Shown here: positions 1 through 8,482 of the stretch, piece by piece
Position numbering within the stretch: position 1 is the first letter of the stretch
How the letters are laid out: each line of letters starts with the position of its first letter
Assembly: GCA_002733645.1 (NCBI GenBank)
Contig: NVWL01000001.1
Span: 1-64,000 of the forward strand
Reading direction: 5' to 3'
Length of the DNA stretch: 64,000 nt
DNA from: Oceanobacter sp.
GTDB taxonomy: Bacteria > Pseudomonadota > Gammaproteobacteria > Pseudomonadales > Oceanobacteraceae
Translations under genes and position numbers: made by a program
Notes under the pieces: generated by a model
What the model was told of the DNA's origin: nothing
Seen by the model: only the letters and a program-made list of their open reading frames with translations
Database searches by the model: none

Positions 1-3
1 CTT

Positions 4-52
4 GCCCCGGAGCGATGTAGAAAATAGATACTGTAAAAGATCGCTCCGGGGC
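4..52. repeat. Perfect 13-bp inverted repeat (hairpin) at window start
   Basis: GCCCCGGAGCGAT at 4-16 is exactly complementary to ATCGCTCCGGGGC at 40-52, leaving a 23-base A/T-rich loop. No clear T-run follows on either strand, so it is a poor canonical terminator. It may be the terminator of a gene left of the window or a dispersed palindrome. Confidence 0.6.
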
Positions 53-145
53 GGATTGTTTTGCGTGCCGCATAATGACTGCCGTTGGCTGGATGAAGCC
101 GGATGCGCCGAGAAGAGAGGATTGTAAGGAGAAGCCTCTCCTTGC

Positions 146-190
146 ATGGGGCCGGGGGCGGAGCCCCGAAAGGGACTTGAGTTTGAGAGC
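146..190 (+). repeat. GC-rich dispersed repeat, copy 1
   Basis: About 43 bases starting ATGGGGCCGGGGGCGGAG match the segment at 46323-46365 almost exactly, in the same orientation. The core can fold into a short hairpin, GGGGC-GGA-GCCCC, and is followed by CGAAAGG and GTTTGAGA. Both copies are intergenic. It looks like a REP-type intergenic element; the family is unknown. The stretch 1-358 otherwise holds no convincing gene. Confidence 0.65.
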
Positions 191-310
191 TGAGTTAGAG
201 TTACTACATATTAGGCTTTCCAAGAAGGCAAACCCTGTAGCGAAGCTAATAAAGTCTCCCGCGAATGCGGCGATAACTGTTAACTATTCAAAAAATCCAG
301 ATATAAAAAA

Positions 311-327
311 GCCCTGCAAAGCAGGGC
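311..327. terminator. Bidirectional rho-independent terminator downstream of crp/vfr
   Basis: GCCCTGC (311-317) pairs with GCAGGGC (321-327) around an AAA loop. On the minus strand it is followed by a run of six T (complement of 305-310), on the plus strand by GTTTTTG. It lies about 30 bases beyond the crp stop, so it should terminate that gene. Confidence 0.85.
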
Positions 328-358
328 GTTTTTGTCAGCGATAAACATCGTTTAACGC

Positions 359-997
359 TTAGCGTGTACCAAATACCACGATGGTTTTACCAGCCACGCT
401 GATCAATGCCTGCTCTTCGAGTGCTTTCAGTACTCGGCCAGCCATCTCGCGTGAACAACCCACAATACGTCCAATTTCTTGGCGGGTAATTTTGATCTGC
501 ATTCCGTCTGGATGGGTCATGGCATCAGGCTGTTTGCATAGGTCTAGCAAGGTGCCAGCCACTCGGCCTGTCACGTCTAGGAAGGCGAGATCGCCAGCCT
601 TTCGAGTTGTGCGCGTTAGGCGCTCGGCCATTTGGCGGAAGATACGGAAGATGAGTTCTGTATCTGAAGCCGCTAGCTCGCGGAAGCGTACGTAAGATAT
701 TTCAGCCACTTCGCACGGTGTTTTTGCACGAACACAGGCAGTACGTTCGGCGTTTTCGTCGTCGAATAGGCCCATTTCACCAAAAAAGTCGCCTTCGTTC
801 AGGTAAGCCATGATCATTTCACGACCTTCATCGTCCTCGATGGTGACACTGACCGATCCTTTGGTCAGGTAGTACAGCGTATCACTCAGTTCACCAACAT
901 GAATAATGGAGGCGCGGGCTGGGTAACGCTTTTTGTGGCAGTGCGAGAGAAAGTTCTCAAGCGGTGCGTGCATCGATGGAATCGTGGGGATGATCAT
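359..997 (-). CDS. crp: CRP/Vfr-type cAMP receptor transcription factor
   Basis: A 212-residue cyclic-AMP-dependent regulator of the CRP/Vfr class. The N-terminal beta-roll (about residues 15-120) carries the phosphate-binding cassette signature FFGEMGLF followed by RTACVRA, the Arg/Thr pair that contacts cAMP. A long dimerisation helix follows, then a C-terminal winged helix-turn-helix (about 168-195) with [15 protein letters not shown]. Length matches Pseudomonas Vfr (about 214) and E. coli CRP (210). The start at 997 has an AAGGA ribosome site about 8 bases upstream. It is divergent from the OsmC gene, as in many gammaproteobacteria, and is followed by a terminator at 311-327. Identity is firm; crp versus vfr naming is a matter of lineage. 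Confidence 0.95.
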   Translation of the reverse strand: MIIPTIPSMHAPLENFLSHCHKKRYPARASIIHVGELSDTLYYLTKGSVSVTIEDDEGREMIMAYLNEGDFFGEMGLFDDENAERTACVRAKTPCEVAEISYVRFRELAASDTELIFRIFRQMAERLTRTTRKAGDLAFLDVTGRVAGTLLDLCKQPDAMTHPDGMQIKITRQEIGRIVGCSREMAGRVLKALEEQALISVAGKTIVVFGTR

Positions 998-1195
998 TTT
1001 TTATTATCCTTAACAGTCTGAGGCCATTATTACCTATCCATGGGTTTAGTAGAACCGGTGATAGGGCCATTTTTATGCCATTCTGTTGCATTTTGACGAT
1101 AAAGGATGAATTTTACCTAGAGAACATTATCCGAAGTTCGCGTCTATTCGTGTCTATGATAAGCTCCGCGCTTTTACACGCGTCGGAGTTGATTG

Positions 1196-1618
1196 ATGAA
1201 AACAACAGTTAAGTGGGTCGATAATGCGATGTTTTTGGGTGAGTCGGGCAGCGGACATACCGTTGTTATGGATGGACCTGAAGAGAACGGCGGCCGAAAT
1301 ATGGGTATTCGTCCGATGGAAATGTTGTTGATTGGTCTAGGCGGTTGTACCAGCTTCGACGTGATGAGCATTTTGACCAAGCAGCGTTTGAAGGTGACGG
1401 ATTGCGTTGCAGACATTGAAGCGGAACGTGCCGATGCAGTGCCTTCGGTGTTTACCAAAATACATGTTCATTTCCGTGTAACAGGTCATGCGCTGAAAGA
1501 GTCGGCAGTAGAGCGTGCGGTAAAACTGTCTGCTGAAAAATATTGCTCAGCCTCTATCATGCTAGAGCAGGGCGGCGTTGAAATTACACACAGTCATTCA
1601 GTGATTGAAGCTAGCTAA
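1196..1618 (+). CDS. OsmC/YhfA-family protein
   Basis: A 140-residue OsmC-fold protein of the YhfA type found next to crp. It has the two conserved cysteines of the family: Cys51 in GLGGCTSFDV and Cys117 in EKYCSAS. In OsmC/Ohr enzymes these reduce organic hydroperoxides, but YhfA members have no proven substrate. The ATG at 1196 is preferred over the in-frame TTG at 1193 because GGAG lies 7 bases upstream of the ATG. It is transcribed divergently from crp and is followed 47 bases later by speD. Confidence 0.9.
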   Translation: MKTTVKWVDNAMFLGESGSGHTVVMDGPEENGGRNMGIRPMEMLLIGLGGCTSFDVMSILTKQRLKVTDCVADIEAERADAVPSVFTKIHVHFRVTGHALKESAVERAVKLSAEKYCSASIMLEQGGVEITHSHSVIEAS

Positions 1619-1665
1619 GCTTCTTTTCGGATAATTTTTGAGATACTTTATAAGGGGATCTGCAA

Positions 1666-2454
1666 TTGAATGATAAGTTGCGTCTGCACGGTTTCAACAA
1701 CCTGACCAAAACTCTGAGTTTTAATATTTACGATATCTGTTATACCAAGACAGAAAAAGAGCGTCAGGAATACATTGAATATATTGATGAACTCTACAGC
1801 GCGGATCGTTTAACTAAGATTCTCTCTGATGTTGTTGATATTATTGGTGCACACATTTTGAATATTGCGCGTCAGGATTACGAGCCTGAAGGCGCGAGTG
1901 TGACCATGCTGATTGCTGAGCATGAGGTGTTGCCAAGCAAAGATTTAATGGAAGAGAAGCCAGGCCCTCTGCGTGATTCTGTCGTGGGGCATTTGGATAA
2001 ATCGCATGTGACGGTACATACCTACCCAGAAAGCCACCCAGAAGGCGGTATTTCTACCTTCCGTGCGGATATTGATGTGTCTACGTGTGGTTTGATCTCA
2101 CCGTTAAAAGCATTGAACTATCTCATTCATTCGCTCGAGTCTGATATCGTTAATGTCGATTACCGTGTGCGTGGTTTTACCCGTGATGTTGATGGCGTAA
2201 AGCACTATATCGATCACGATATTAATTCTATCCAAAATTACCTCACAGAAGACACGCGTAACGCGTACGAGATGATTGACGTGAATGTGTATCAGGAAAA
2301 CTTGTTTCACACTAAGATGCTTCATAAAGACTTCGATTTAGATAACTTCCTGTTTGGTGAAGGTTCAAAGGCCATGAGTGCTGATGAGCGCGCAGAAGTG
2401 GAAGCTAAGCTACGCAAAGAAATGCTCGAAATTTTCTATTCACGTAATATGTAG
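1666..2454 (+). CDS. speD: S-adenosylmethionine decarboxylase proenzyme (last residues altered by an IS insertion)
   Basis: Decarboxylates S-adenosylmethionine to supply aminopropyl groups for spermidine synthesis. This is the long gammaproteobacterial (E. coli-type) form, 262 residues. The self-cleavage site that makes the pyruvoyl group is visible as [19 protein letters not shown], with cleavage expected between Lys112 and Ser113. The start is a TTG at 1666 with TAAGGGGA upstream; it gives the N-terminus expected for the family ([11 protein letters not shown]). The stop TAG at 2452-2454 is the first triplet of the inserted IS element. Beyond the IS, the duplicated target reads ATG ACC TAA, so the original protein ended SRNMT and its stop overlapped the start of the MFS gene. 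Loss of one C-terminal Thr is unlikely to matter. Confidence 0.96.
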   Translation: MNDKLRLHGFNNLTKTLSFNIYDICYTKTEKERQEYIEYIDELYSADRLTKILSDVVDIIGAHILNIARQDYEPEGASVTMLIAEHEVLPSKDLMEEKPGPLRDSVVGHLDKSHVTVHTYPESHPEGGISTFRADIDVSTCGLISPLKALNYLIHSLESDIVNVDYRVRGFTRDVDGVKHYIDHDINSIQNYLTEDTRNAYEMIDVNVYQENLFHTKMLHKDFDLDNFLFGEGSKAMSADERAEVEAKLRKEMLEIFYSRNM

Positions 2455-3646
2455 TAGCTCAGACTTGATCTGACAGTTACCCGTTTTTTAAGCGGTACCT
2501 GTCAGTTTAAATTTGAGCTAAATTCTTTTCCGCCCAAATCGTTTTACCATCAAGTAATGTTTCTAATGGCGTCCGGCCTAAACACATTTTGCCTTGATGA
2601 GTTCGCTCATTGTTATAGTATTTTATCCAGTCGTCTAGATCTTTTTGTAGTTCTTCCAATGAGCTATATAGCTTCTTACGGAACGTCACTTGATAAAACT
2701 CATTTAAGATCGTTTTATGAAAGCGTTCACAGATGCCATTCGTTTGTGGCGACATAGCTTTTGTCTTAGTGTGATCAATATCGTTAATAGCTAGATATAG
2801 CTGATAATCGTGTTGCTCTACACGACCACAGTACTCGGTTCCTCGATCAGTCAGTATTCGCAGCATAGGAAGCTCATGCTGCTCAAAGAACGGCAATACC
2901 TTATCATTGAGGAGATCTGCCGCCGTAATCGGAGTCTTCGTCGTGTACAGCTTACAAAGTGCTATTTTGCTGTAGGTGTCGACAAACGTCTGTTGATAAA
3001 TGCGTCCAACGCCTTTGAGGTTGCCCACATAGAATGTATCCTGAGACCCCAGATAGCCTGGGTGTATGGTTTCAATCTCACCGCAAGCTTCATCATCGAA
3101 TTTCTTCTTTTCAAGGGCAGCCACTTGAGCATCGCTTAGGATTATCCCCTCGTTGGCAACCCTTTCTTCTAAGGCTTTTAAACGTTTCTTGAAGTTTTCC
3201 AAGTTATGACGAACCCAGATTGAACGAACGCCGCTACCTGAGACAAACACTCCGATCTTACGTAATTCATTACTGGTCCGGTGCTGGCCATGTGCCGGTT
3301 GTTCAATCGCATATTCAATAACAGCTTTTTCCGTTACGTCATCGACTCTGTTTTTTGTATTCGGCTTCCTTCGGCTTTTGTCGATTAGGTTATCAATGCC
3401 ACCGTCAGCAACCAGTTCTTGATAGCGATAGAAGGTATCGCGAGAGACCCCCATCACCTTGCATGCTTTTGATACATTGCCGAGCTCTTCCGCTAAATTC
3501 AGTAAGCCGGCTTTGTGTTTGATAATGGGATTGGTAGTATGGATCATGAGAGTTACCTTTGTTTTGAGTTAAGATTCGACACCTTTATCAAAACGGGTAA
3601 CTCTCTCTTTTTCAAGATGAAGTGTCAGATCTAGTCTCAACTAATA
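2452..3646 (-). mobile_element. Intact IS481-like insertion sequence with 11-bp target duplication
   Basis: A 1195-bp element bounded by an 11-bp direct repeat CACGTAATATG (2441-2451 and 3647-3657). The ends form an imperfect terminal inverted repeat: reading inward from 2452 and from the complement of 3646, 22 of the first 27 positions match, including a perfect GATCTGACA block. It holds a single full-length transposase on the minus strand. The perfect duplication and intact gene suggest a recent insertion. Family assignment rests on the single-ORF integrase-core transposase with an N-terminal HTH. Confidence 0.88.
2507..3547 (-). CDS. IS481-family transposase (DDE integrase core)
   Basis: A 346-residue transposase. 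The N-terminus (about 1-60) is a helix-turn-helix with KACKVMGVSRDTFYRYQ. A second helical DNA-binding region follows, then the rve integrase core (about 165-300). Candidate catalytic acids are the Asp in QQTFVDTYSK, the Asp in ILTDRGTEYCG, and the Glu in NGICERFHKTI. The C-terminal NERTHQG and GRTPLE signatures are typical of IS481/IS3-type cores. No frameshift or internal stop is seen, so the element may still be mobile. It is the only gene in the element. Confidence 0.93.
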   Translation of the reverse strand: MIHTTNPIIKHKAGLLNLAEELGNVSKACKVMGVSRDTFYRYQELVADGGIDNLIDKSRRKPNTKNRVDDVTEKAVIEYAIEQPAHGQHRTSNELRKIGVFVSGSGVRSIWVRHNLENFKKRLKALEERVANEGIILSDAQVAALEKKKFDDEACGEIETIHPGYLGSQDTFYVGNLKGVGRIYQQTFVDTYSKIALCKLYTTKTPITAADLLNDKVLPFFEQHELPMLRILTDRGTEYCGRVEQHDYQLYLAINDIDHTKTKAMSPQTNGICERFHKTILNEFYQVTFRKKLYSSLEELQKDLDDWIKYYNNERTHQGKMCLGRTPLETLLDGKTIWAEKNLAQI

Positions 3647-3662
3647 CACGTAATATGACCTA

Positions 3663-4838
3663 ATGACCTCGGCTCAGAGACTCGCTGGGCTGATGGTTGC
3701 TCAGGCGCTGGCATTAAGTTCAGCGCCTTTGATGGTGTTTATTGGCGGCTTAATTGGCGCACAACTCCATCCTGATCCTTCTTTTTCGACCCTCCCTATT
3801 GCTGCCATGATTATTGGTATGGCGTCAGCGGTTTGGCCTGCGTCTCGGTTAGCGGGGCGCTATGGTCGTCGACCTGTCTTTGTTGGGGCTATGCTGGTTG
3901 GCGTTGTTTCGTCACTACTGGCCGCGTTTGTGGTCTACCAGTTCTCTTTCTGGGGCTTTACGGCGAGTGCGTGGTTGTTCGGCTGTGTGGGCGCAGTGAT
4001 TCAGCAGTTTCGTTTTCTTGCCATGTCTTTTGTGCCTCAAGATCAGCAAGCCTCGGCAGCTTCTAAGCTTTTGTTGGCGGGCTTAGCATCGGCTTTTATT
4101 GGCCCTGAACTATCATCCCTAGCCGAGTATTTTCCGGCGTTGGGTTTCGCTGCTGCATTTGTTGGGTTATCACTCTGCATGCTGCTGGCAGGTGTCGTGT
4201 TGCTATTTGTGGTGCCGGTAAAGACGTCGGTGAATACAGCAATAAAGGAGGCTGAACCGAGAAGCTGGCCAGAGCTATTCCGTCAACCAGATTTGATCTT
4301 GGCTATGTCGGCGGCTGCGGTGGCCTATGTGGTGATGTCGTTTGTTATGACGGCCACGCCATTAAGTATGACGACGCTTTCAGGTCATGATGTCGGTGAT
4401 GCTAAGTGGATTATCCAGAGCCATATTGTCGCTATGTTTTTACCGTCGTTATTTACTGGGCGTTTAGTCGGGTATTTCGGTATACATCGAGTGATGCTGG
4501 TGGGGCTTTTGTTGTTTGTGTGCAGTCTTTGTATTGGTGCGTACGATGAGAGCTTGCTGCACTACTTAGGCAGTTTGATATTGTTGGGTGTTGGCTGGAA
4601 TTTTTTGTTTGTTACTGGAACGGCGCTCTTAGCTCAATGCTATCAATCAGGGGATGCCGCTAAAGTTCAGGGCATGAATGATATGCTGGTGTTTGGCACT
4701 CAAGCGATAGGATCTCTTGGGTCCGGGGCTATTTTATTGATGTTCGGTTGGCAGGCCTTGTTGCTGATTGCGGCTACCGGGCTTGTTTGGTTAGCTCTGG
4801 TGATGAGCTGGAATTATCACCTACGGCATAACAACTAA
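3663..4838 (+). CDS. MFS transporter
   Basis: A 391-residue major facilitator with about 12 hydrophobic segments. The loop between helices 2 and 3 has the MFS signature GRYGRRPVF (about residues 65-73). The substrate cannot be read from the sequence; sugar- and drug-type efflux proteins share this layout. Its ATG overlaps the ancestral speD stop (TAATG at 3661-3665), so it was originally translationally coupled to speD. The IS element now separates the two, so expression must come from read-through, an IS-borne promoter or a new promoter. A role in polyamine or related export is only a guess from the old operon. Confidence 0.85.
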   Translation: MTSAQRLAGLMVAQALALSSAPLMVFIGGLIGAQLHPDPSFSTLPIAAMIIGMASAVWPASRLAGRYGRRPVFVGAMLVGVVSSLLAAFVVYQFSFWGFTASAWLFGCVGAVIQQFRFLAMSFVPQDQQASAASKLLLAGLASAFIGPELSSLAEYFPALGFAAAFVGLSLCMLLAGVVLLFVVPVKTSVNTAIKEAEPRSWPELFRQPDLILAMSAAAVAYVVMSFVMTATPLSMTTLSGHDVGDAKWIIQSHIVAMFLPSLFTGRLVGYFGIHRVMLVGLLLFVCSLCIGAYDESLLHYLGSLILLGVGWNFLFVTGTALLAQCYQSGDAAKVQGMNDMLVFGTQAIGSLGSGAILLMFGWQALLLIAATGLVWLALVMSWNYHLRHNN

Positions 4839-4839
4839 T

Positions 4840-4977
4840 TTAGCGGTTACGCGTAGGGTAGGTTGGCGCTTGTAAGCTTTTACAAGGCACTTTGATTGAT
4901 CGCGCTTCCTTTAAGCAGCACGTAATTATACCGCCAGAAATCACAAAAAAAGCCAAAACCGCGTAAGTTAACAGCAT
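4840..4977 (-). CDS. Probable small membrane protein (45 aa)
   Basis: An open frame of 45 codons on the minus strand starting ATG at 4977, with GTGGAG six bases upstream. The product begins MLLTYAVLAFFVISGGIITC, one clear transmembrane helix, followed by a short basic, Cys-containing tail (three Cys in total). It lies between the convergent ends of the MFS gene and rsmC. A 7-bp hairpin (CTTGTAA/TTACAAG, about 4869-4886) falls inside it. No family is recognised. The ribosome site and hydrophobic segment argue for a real gene, but its size leaves doubt. Confidence 0.45.
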   Translation of the reverse strand: MLLTYAVLAFFVISGGIITCCLKEARSIKVPCKSLQAPTYPTRNR

Positions 4978-5054
4978 GCTTTACTCCACTTATTAATCGC
5001 ATTAACTCAGTTAAGTGTAGACCTTACTTGCTGTTTTTCCTGTGAGTTAGCTCA

Positions 5055-6062
5055 TTATTTAGGGTGTGAGACACACAAAAGTTTAAAACCGTGAGCCTGT
5101 ACCATAACGTCGACTTTATTGAAGGACTCAGCGGCCCACTCTTCATAGCCTAAGTGGCGATTGGCGACGATCCATACTTGGCCATCACGAGTGAGCTGGC
5201 GTCGTGCATCGCGAAATAAGCGCAATGCGAAATCGTAGTCGGTGCGTTTACCTTGATGAAATGGCGGGTTACTGAAGATGTAATCAAAACGTCCGGAGAC
5301 GTCTTCTAAGCCATCGCTGGCGAGTATTTCTACGGTTTGCCCTAGACGCACGCTATTTAATTCGGCGCTGCGTAATGCCAATGCGTCGACATCCGTAAGT
5401 ATCACGTCGAGCTTTGGGTTACGAACTTTCATGGTGAGCCCAATAACCCCTGAGCCACAGCCTAGATCCAAAATACGTCCGTGGGCAGGTGCTGGGATGT
5501 TTTCTAGTAATAAGGCCGTGCCTTTATCCAGTTTTCCATGGCCAAATACGCCGGGTAGGGTCAGAAAACTGCGCTCATCAGCGGTAAATGAACGTGCATA
5601 TTTTAGCCAATTAGGCGCAACGTCTGTTGGCTTGAAGTCCAAGGACCAAAAGCCACAATGGCGAGCGCTGTCAATTTTGGTGCAATCGCTCGCAATTTCT
5701 TTGGTGGCAGACTTGATGCTTTTACCGCCGGCATCATTGGCAGCAACGACATAACAACTGGTTGCGACTGAGGCCAGCATAGTGAGAAGTGTTAGCCCCT
5801 CCACTTTGGACTTTGGCCATAATAAAATCACGACCTTATCTTTTAAGGTGCTGACATCGGTCGGGCCAAAGGTAATATCATCATCACTGATGTGTCCGCG
5901 ATACGCCTGGGCGGTTAACCAGTCGGTGGTGCTGATTTTAATATTGTGTGTTTTAACGTGCTCAAGCCAAGGGCCGGATAGTTGTGCTTCATTACCTAAG
6001 ATAGTTGTGTTGCTTGTTAATAACATGGGGTGACGTAGTAGGGCGTCGTACACATTGCTCAT
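5055..6062 (-). CDS. rsmC: 16S rRNA (guanine1207-N2)-methyltransferase
   Basis: A 335-residue RsmC/RsmD-type enzyme that methylates G1207 of 16S rRNA. The C-terminal half holds the SAM site ILDLGCGSGVIGL (about residues 195-207) and the N2-guanine methyltransferase motif NPPFH (about 264-268). The N-terminal half is the degenerate, non-catalytic methyltransferase-like domain of RsmC. Its start overlaps the stop of the upstream MerR-type regulator by four bases (ATGA), so the two are co-translated. The pairing with a photosensory regulator is probably positional rather than functional. Confidence 0.92.
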   Translation of the reverse strand: MSNVYDALLRHPMLLTSNTTILGNEAQLSGPWLEHVKTHNIKISTTDWLTAQAYRGHISDDDITFGPTDVSTLKDKVVILLWPKSKVEGLTLLTMLASVATSCYVVAANDAGGKSIKSATKEIASDCTKIDSARHCGFWSLDFKPTDVAPNWLKYARSFTADERSFLTLPGVFGHGKLDKGTALLLENIPAPAHGRILDLGCGSGVIGLTMKVRNPKLDVILTDVDALALRSAELNSVRLGQTVEILASDGLEDVSGRFDYIFSNPPFHQGKRTDYDFALRLFRDARRQLTRDGQVWIVANRHLGYEEWAAESFNKVDVMVQAHGFKLLCVSHPK

Positions 6063-6970
6063 TCGTTGATTCCGATCAGTACATCTTTAATGGTTAAGGC
6101 ATCTTGCTGCGCATCACCACTGAGCGTCATCAGGCCTTTGCGTCGAAGCATATCGGCTTCGTCTTGATGGAAGCCGGTACAGAAAATTAATTGGCCGCTT
6201 TCTGCCGCAAGGGTTTGTAGCTGCTGACGTTGAACATCATTCGCGATCGCAGGAATTCGTATGACAGCGCCATCTAATTGTTGCTTGGCGATGAGCATTG
6301 CTAATTCTGTGGTCGGAATATTACCCGCTAGACGCAAAACACGAATGCCAAGCTGTTTTAGTAATACGCCGAGAAGCAGAAGTTCCAATTCATCATCATA
6401 GGTGGTGTTGGCGAGTGCGAGGGTGCCTTTGAGTGCGGTTTCTGAACTATCAGATAGTCGAGCGGTTAACCGGCCTTGTAAAAAACCACCAAAAAACTGT
6501 AAGTGCGATAGTCCTAATGGCTGGGTCACTTGCTCTTTTAATTGCTGGTGTAGGGGTAATAAAAGAAAGCGTAAGGTGATGTCGACAGGAAAAAAATTGG
6601 TGACCTCATCAAGTAGCGCGGCAATCTCTTGGTCGTCGAACTCTTGTATGGCTTTTGCAAGTCGGCTGCGATACTGATTCCACTGCGAAGGCTGCGAAAT
6701 GGTTGTTTTTAACTCAGGCTCAGGCGCGCCGTTAACTAACATTGCCTTGGCCTGAGAGATAGGGATGCCACGTTGTAGGAGCGATACCACTTTCTTAATA
6801 AGTTGAATGTCGGCTTCGGTATAGAGCCTGTGCCCTTTTGCGGTGCGCTTGGGGGTGATCAGTTCATAACGTCGCTCCCAAGCTCTGAGCGTAATGGCAT
6901 TCACACCGGTCTCGTTGGAGACCACCCGAATGGGATAATAGGCAGCTTGAGGTTCAGAGGACGACGACAT
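6059..6970 (-). CDS. MerR-family regulator, LitR/CarH-like with degenerate cobalamin-binding domain (copy 1)
   Basis: A 303-residue regulator: N-terminal MerR winged helix (about 12-80, with LRAWERRYELITPKRT), a helical linker, and a C-terminal B12-binding-like fold (about 183-300). In light-sensing CarH/LitR the cobalamin is held by an E/D-x-H-x-x-G motif. Here the aligned segment (about 191-196) is YDDELE, with Asp193 in place of the His, so adenosylcobalamin is unlikely to be bound. This matches class II LitR proteins of Pseudomonas, which use a separate LOV photoreceptor. The LOV gene is divergent from it, 278 bp away. TTGTACAA-type motifs at 6991-7029 sit just upstream, so autoregulation is likely. 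A paralogue lies at 59049-59906. Confidence 0.88.
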   Translation of the reverse strand: MSSSSEPQAAYYPIRVVSNETGVNAITLRAWERRYELITPKRTAKGHRLYTEADIQLIKKVVSLLQRGIPISQAKAMLVNGAPEPELKTTISQPSQWNQYRSRLAKAIQEFDDQEIAALLDEVTNFFPVDITLRFLLLPLHQQLKEQVTQPLGLSHLQFFGGFLQGRLTARLSDSSETALKGTLALANTTYDDELELLLLGVLLKQLGIRVLRLAGNIPTTELAMLIAKQQLDGAVIRIPAIANDVQRQQLQTLAAESGQLIFCTGFHQDEADMLRRKGLMTLSGDAQQDALTIKDVLIGINE

Positions 6971-6990
6971 GGGGAAATCTTATTCCAAAT

Positions 6991-7029
6991 TTGTACAAAT
7001 CAGTCCAAATTCTATAAGTAGTTGTACAT
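6991..7029. promoter_or_regulatory. TTGTACAA-type operator motifs in the LitR-like/LOV intergenic region
   Basis: The palindrome TTGTACAA lies at 6991-6998, a weak TTCTATAA at 7010-7017 and TTGTACAT at 7022-7029. They lie 20-60 bases upstream of the minus-strand regulator start. The same words occur at the photolyase operon promoter (60875-60973) and at 62487-62538. Binding by the LitR-like proteins is an inference. The rest of 6971-7248 holds no gene. Confidence 0.55.
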
Positions 7030-7248
7030 AATGTAAAAGAAAGCCCGGTCTCACTCCGATGTTTTTGTGATTTAGATCTAGTTTCCCCCGACTTCTTGCG
7101 ATTGATTTGGTGATAGGTGTGGTTAGAATGGGATAAATGGCATTTTTACTGGTGTATCTGCGTGATAGCATGCGTTACACAATCGGTGTTAAATACGCTT
7201 TTATTTACCTAATATTTTTACAATACCACTCTAGATGGAGAGTAATGC

Positions 7249-7710
7249 ATGGTCACAGACCTGAATGATGAGCAGGGGCCAATCAGCCTAGAATTGTTAA
7301 AAAAGGCTGTAGATGCATCGAACGACGGTATCGTTATCGCCGAACAAGAAGGCGACGACAACATTCTAATCTATGTGAATAAGGCGTTTGAGCGTTTAAC
7401 CGGATACAGTGCAGAAGAAATTTTGTATCAAGATTGCCGTTTTTTACAAACTGGCGATCGAGATCAAGCTGGCTTACAAGAAATCCGTGAAGCGATTAAA
7501 GACGGCCGTAACGCACGTGTCGTTCTCCGTAATTATCATCGTGATGGCAGCATGTTTTGGAATGAGTTGAGTATCTCGCCTATTCATAATGAACAGGATC
7601 AACTGACTTATTACATTGGAATTCAGAAAGACGTTACAGCGCAAGTGAATGCCGAAAATCGCGCTCGTGAAGCGGAAGAAGAGTTAGCACGCTTAAAGGC
7701 GAGTATGTAA
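7249..7710 (+). CDS. Short LOV blue-light photoreceptor
   Basis: A 153-residue single-domain LOV protein with short flanking helices and no effector domain. The photoactive cysteine is Cys63 in LYQDCRFLQ. Flavin contacts Asn95 (LRNYHRDG), Asn105 (FWNEL) and Gln126 (GIQKDV) are all present, so a photochemically competent FMN chromophore is expected. The sequence closely resembles the short LOV proteins of Pseudomonas putida, including the LYQDCRFLQ variant of the usual GXNCRFLQ motif. The C-terminal helix (about 132-153) probably dimerises or contacts a partner. It is divergent from a LitR-like regulator lacking cobalamin residues, the arrangement in which a LOV protein is thought to supply light sensing. 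A terminator follows at 7763-7784. Confidence 0.95.
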   Translation: MVTDLNDEQGPISLELLKKAVDASNDGIVIAEQEGDDNILIYVNKAFERLTGYSAEEILYQDCRFLQTGDRDQAGLQEIREAIKDGRNARVVLRNYHRDGSMFWNELSISPIHNEQDQLTYYIGIQKDVTAQVNAENRAREAEEELARLKASM

Positions 7711-7762
7711 CACCGATGCTTTAGAACTAAAAATTTAGAATTAGAACTTTAGAACAAACAAA

Positions 7763-7784
7763 GGGAGCCGAGGCTCCCTTTTTT
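7763..7784. terminator. Rho-independent terminator between LOV gene and ppa
   Basis: GGGAGCC (7763-7769) pairs with GGCTCCC (7772-7778) and is followed by six T on the plus strand. It ends the LOV transcript and, with a weaker T-rich tail on the minus strand, probably also ppa, which converges from the other side. Confidence 0.85.
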
Positions 7785-7799
7785 GATTACAAAAAAACG

Positions 7800-8330
7800 T
7801 TACGCCTTTTTGTAAGCTTCCGCTGACTTCACGATCATATCGCGTGCTTCATCGGCGTTGCCCCAGCCTTGTACCTTAACCCACTTACCTTTCTCAAGAT
7901 CTTTGTAGTTCTCGAAGAAATGTTGGATTTGGTCACGTAGTAACTGTGGAACGTCATCAATATCTTTCACGTCGTTATAAAGCTGGGTTAGCTTTTCGTG
8001 TGGAACGGCCACTAGCTTAGCATCGCCGCCAGCTTCATCTTCCATGTTTAATACGCCCACAGGACGTGCACGAATAACGGAACCAGGAGCAACAGGGTAA
8101 GGTGTGATAACCAATACGTCTAGTGCATCGCCATCGTCGGCTAGCGTGTCTGAGATATAGCCGTAGTTCGCTGGGTAGAACATCGGGGTTGCCATGAAGC
8201 GGTCAACCATTAGGCAATCCATATCTTTGTCGATTTCATATTTAATCGGCGAGTGGTTTGCAGGAATTTCGATGACGACGTAGATATCGTTTGGCAGGTC
8301 TTTACCAGCGCTAATCGCGTTATAGCTCAT
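7800..8330 (-). CDS. ppa: Inorganic pyrophosphatase (soluble, family I)
   Basis: Hydrolyses pyrophosphate to phosphate, pulling biosynthetic reactions forward. The 176-residue length fits E. coli Ppa (176). The metal-binding signature DGDALDVLV (about residues 66-74) supplies the conserved aspartates, and the substrate-site segments KYEIDK and FYPANYGYI are present. It is monocistronic, converging on the LOV gene with a shared terminator. Confidence 0.97.
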   Translation of the reverse strand: MSYNAISAGKDLPNDIYVVIEIPANHSPIKYEIDKDMDCLMVDRFMATPMFYPANYGYISDTLADDGDALDVLVITPYPVAPGSVIRARPVGVLNMEDEAGGDAKLVAVPHEKLTQLYNDVKDIDDVPQLLRDQIQHFFENYKDLEKGKWVKVQGWGNADEARDMIVKSAEAYKKA

Positions 8331-8482
8331 AATATGATCCGTTAGGTGATGGTTTAAATTTCAATGATCGCGGGATTATAGACACATATAAGACGTTCTG
8401 ACAGTTCCACTAGGGTCTAAGACTCACTAGAGTTCCCCTAAAGCTTCTATAATCAAGGCATAATTGCGCGAAGGAAGCGTAA

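Noticed and set aside
75-344. An 89-codon open frame on the plus strand
   Set aside because: It runs through the GC-rich repeat and the crp terminator, lacks a convincing ribosome site and resembles no family.
4869-4886. Terminator for the MFS gene
   Set aside because: A 7-bp hairpin CTTGTAA/TTACAAG is present but no T-run follows, and it lies inside the probable small membrane-peptide gene.
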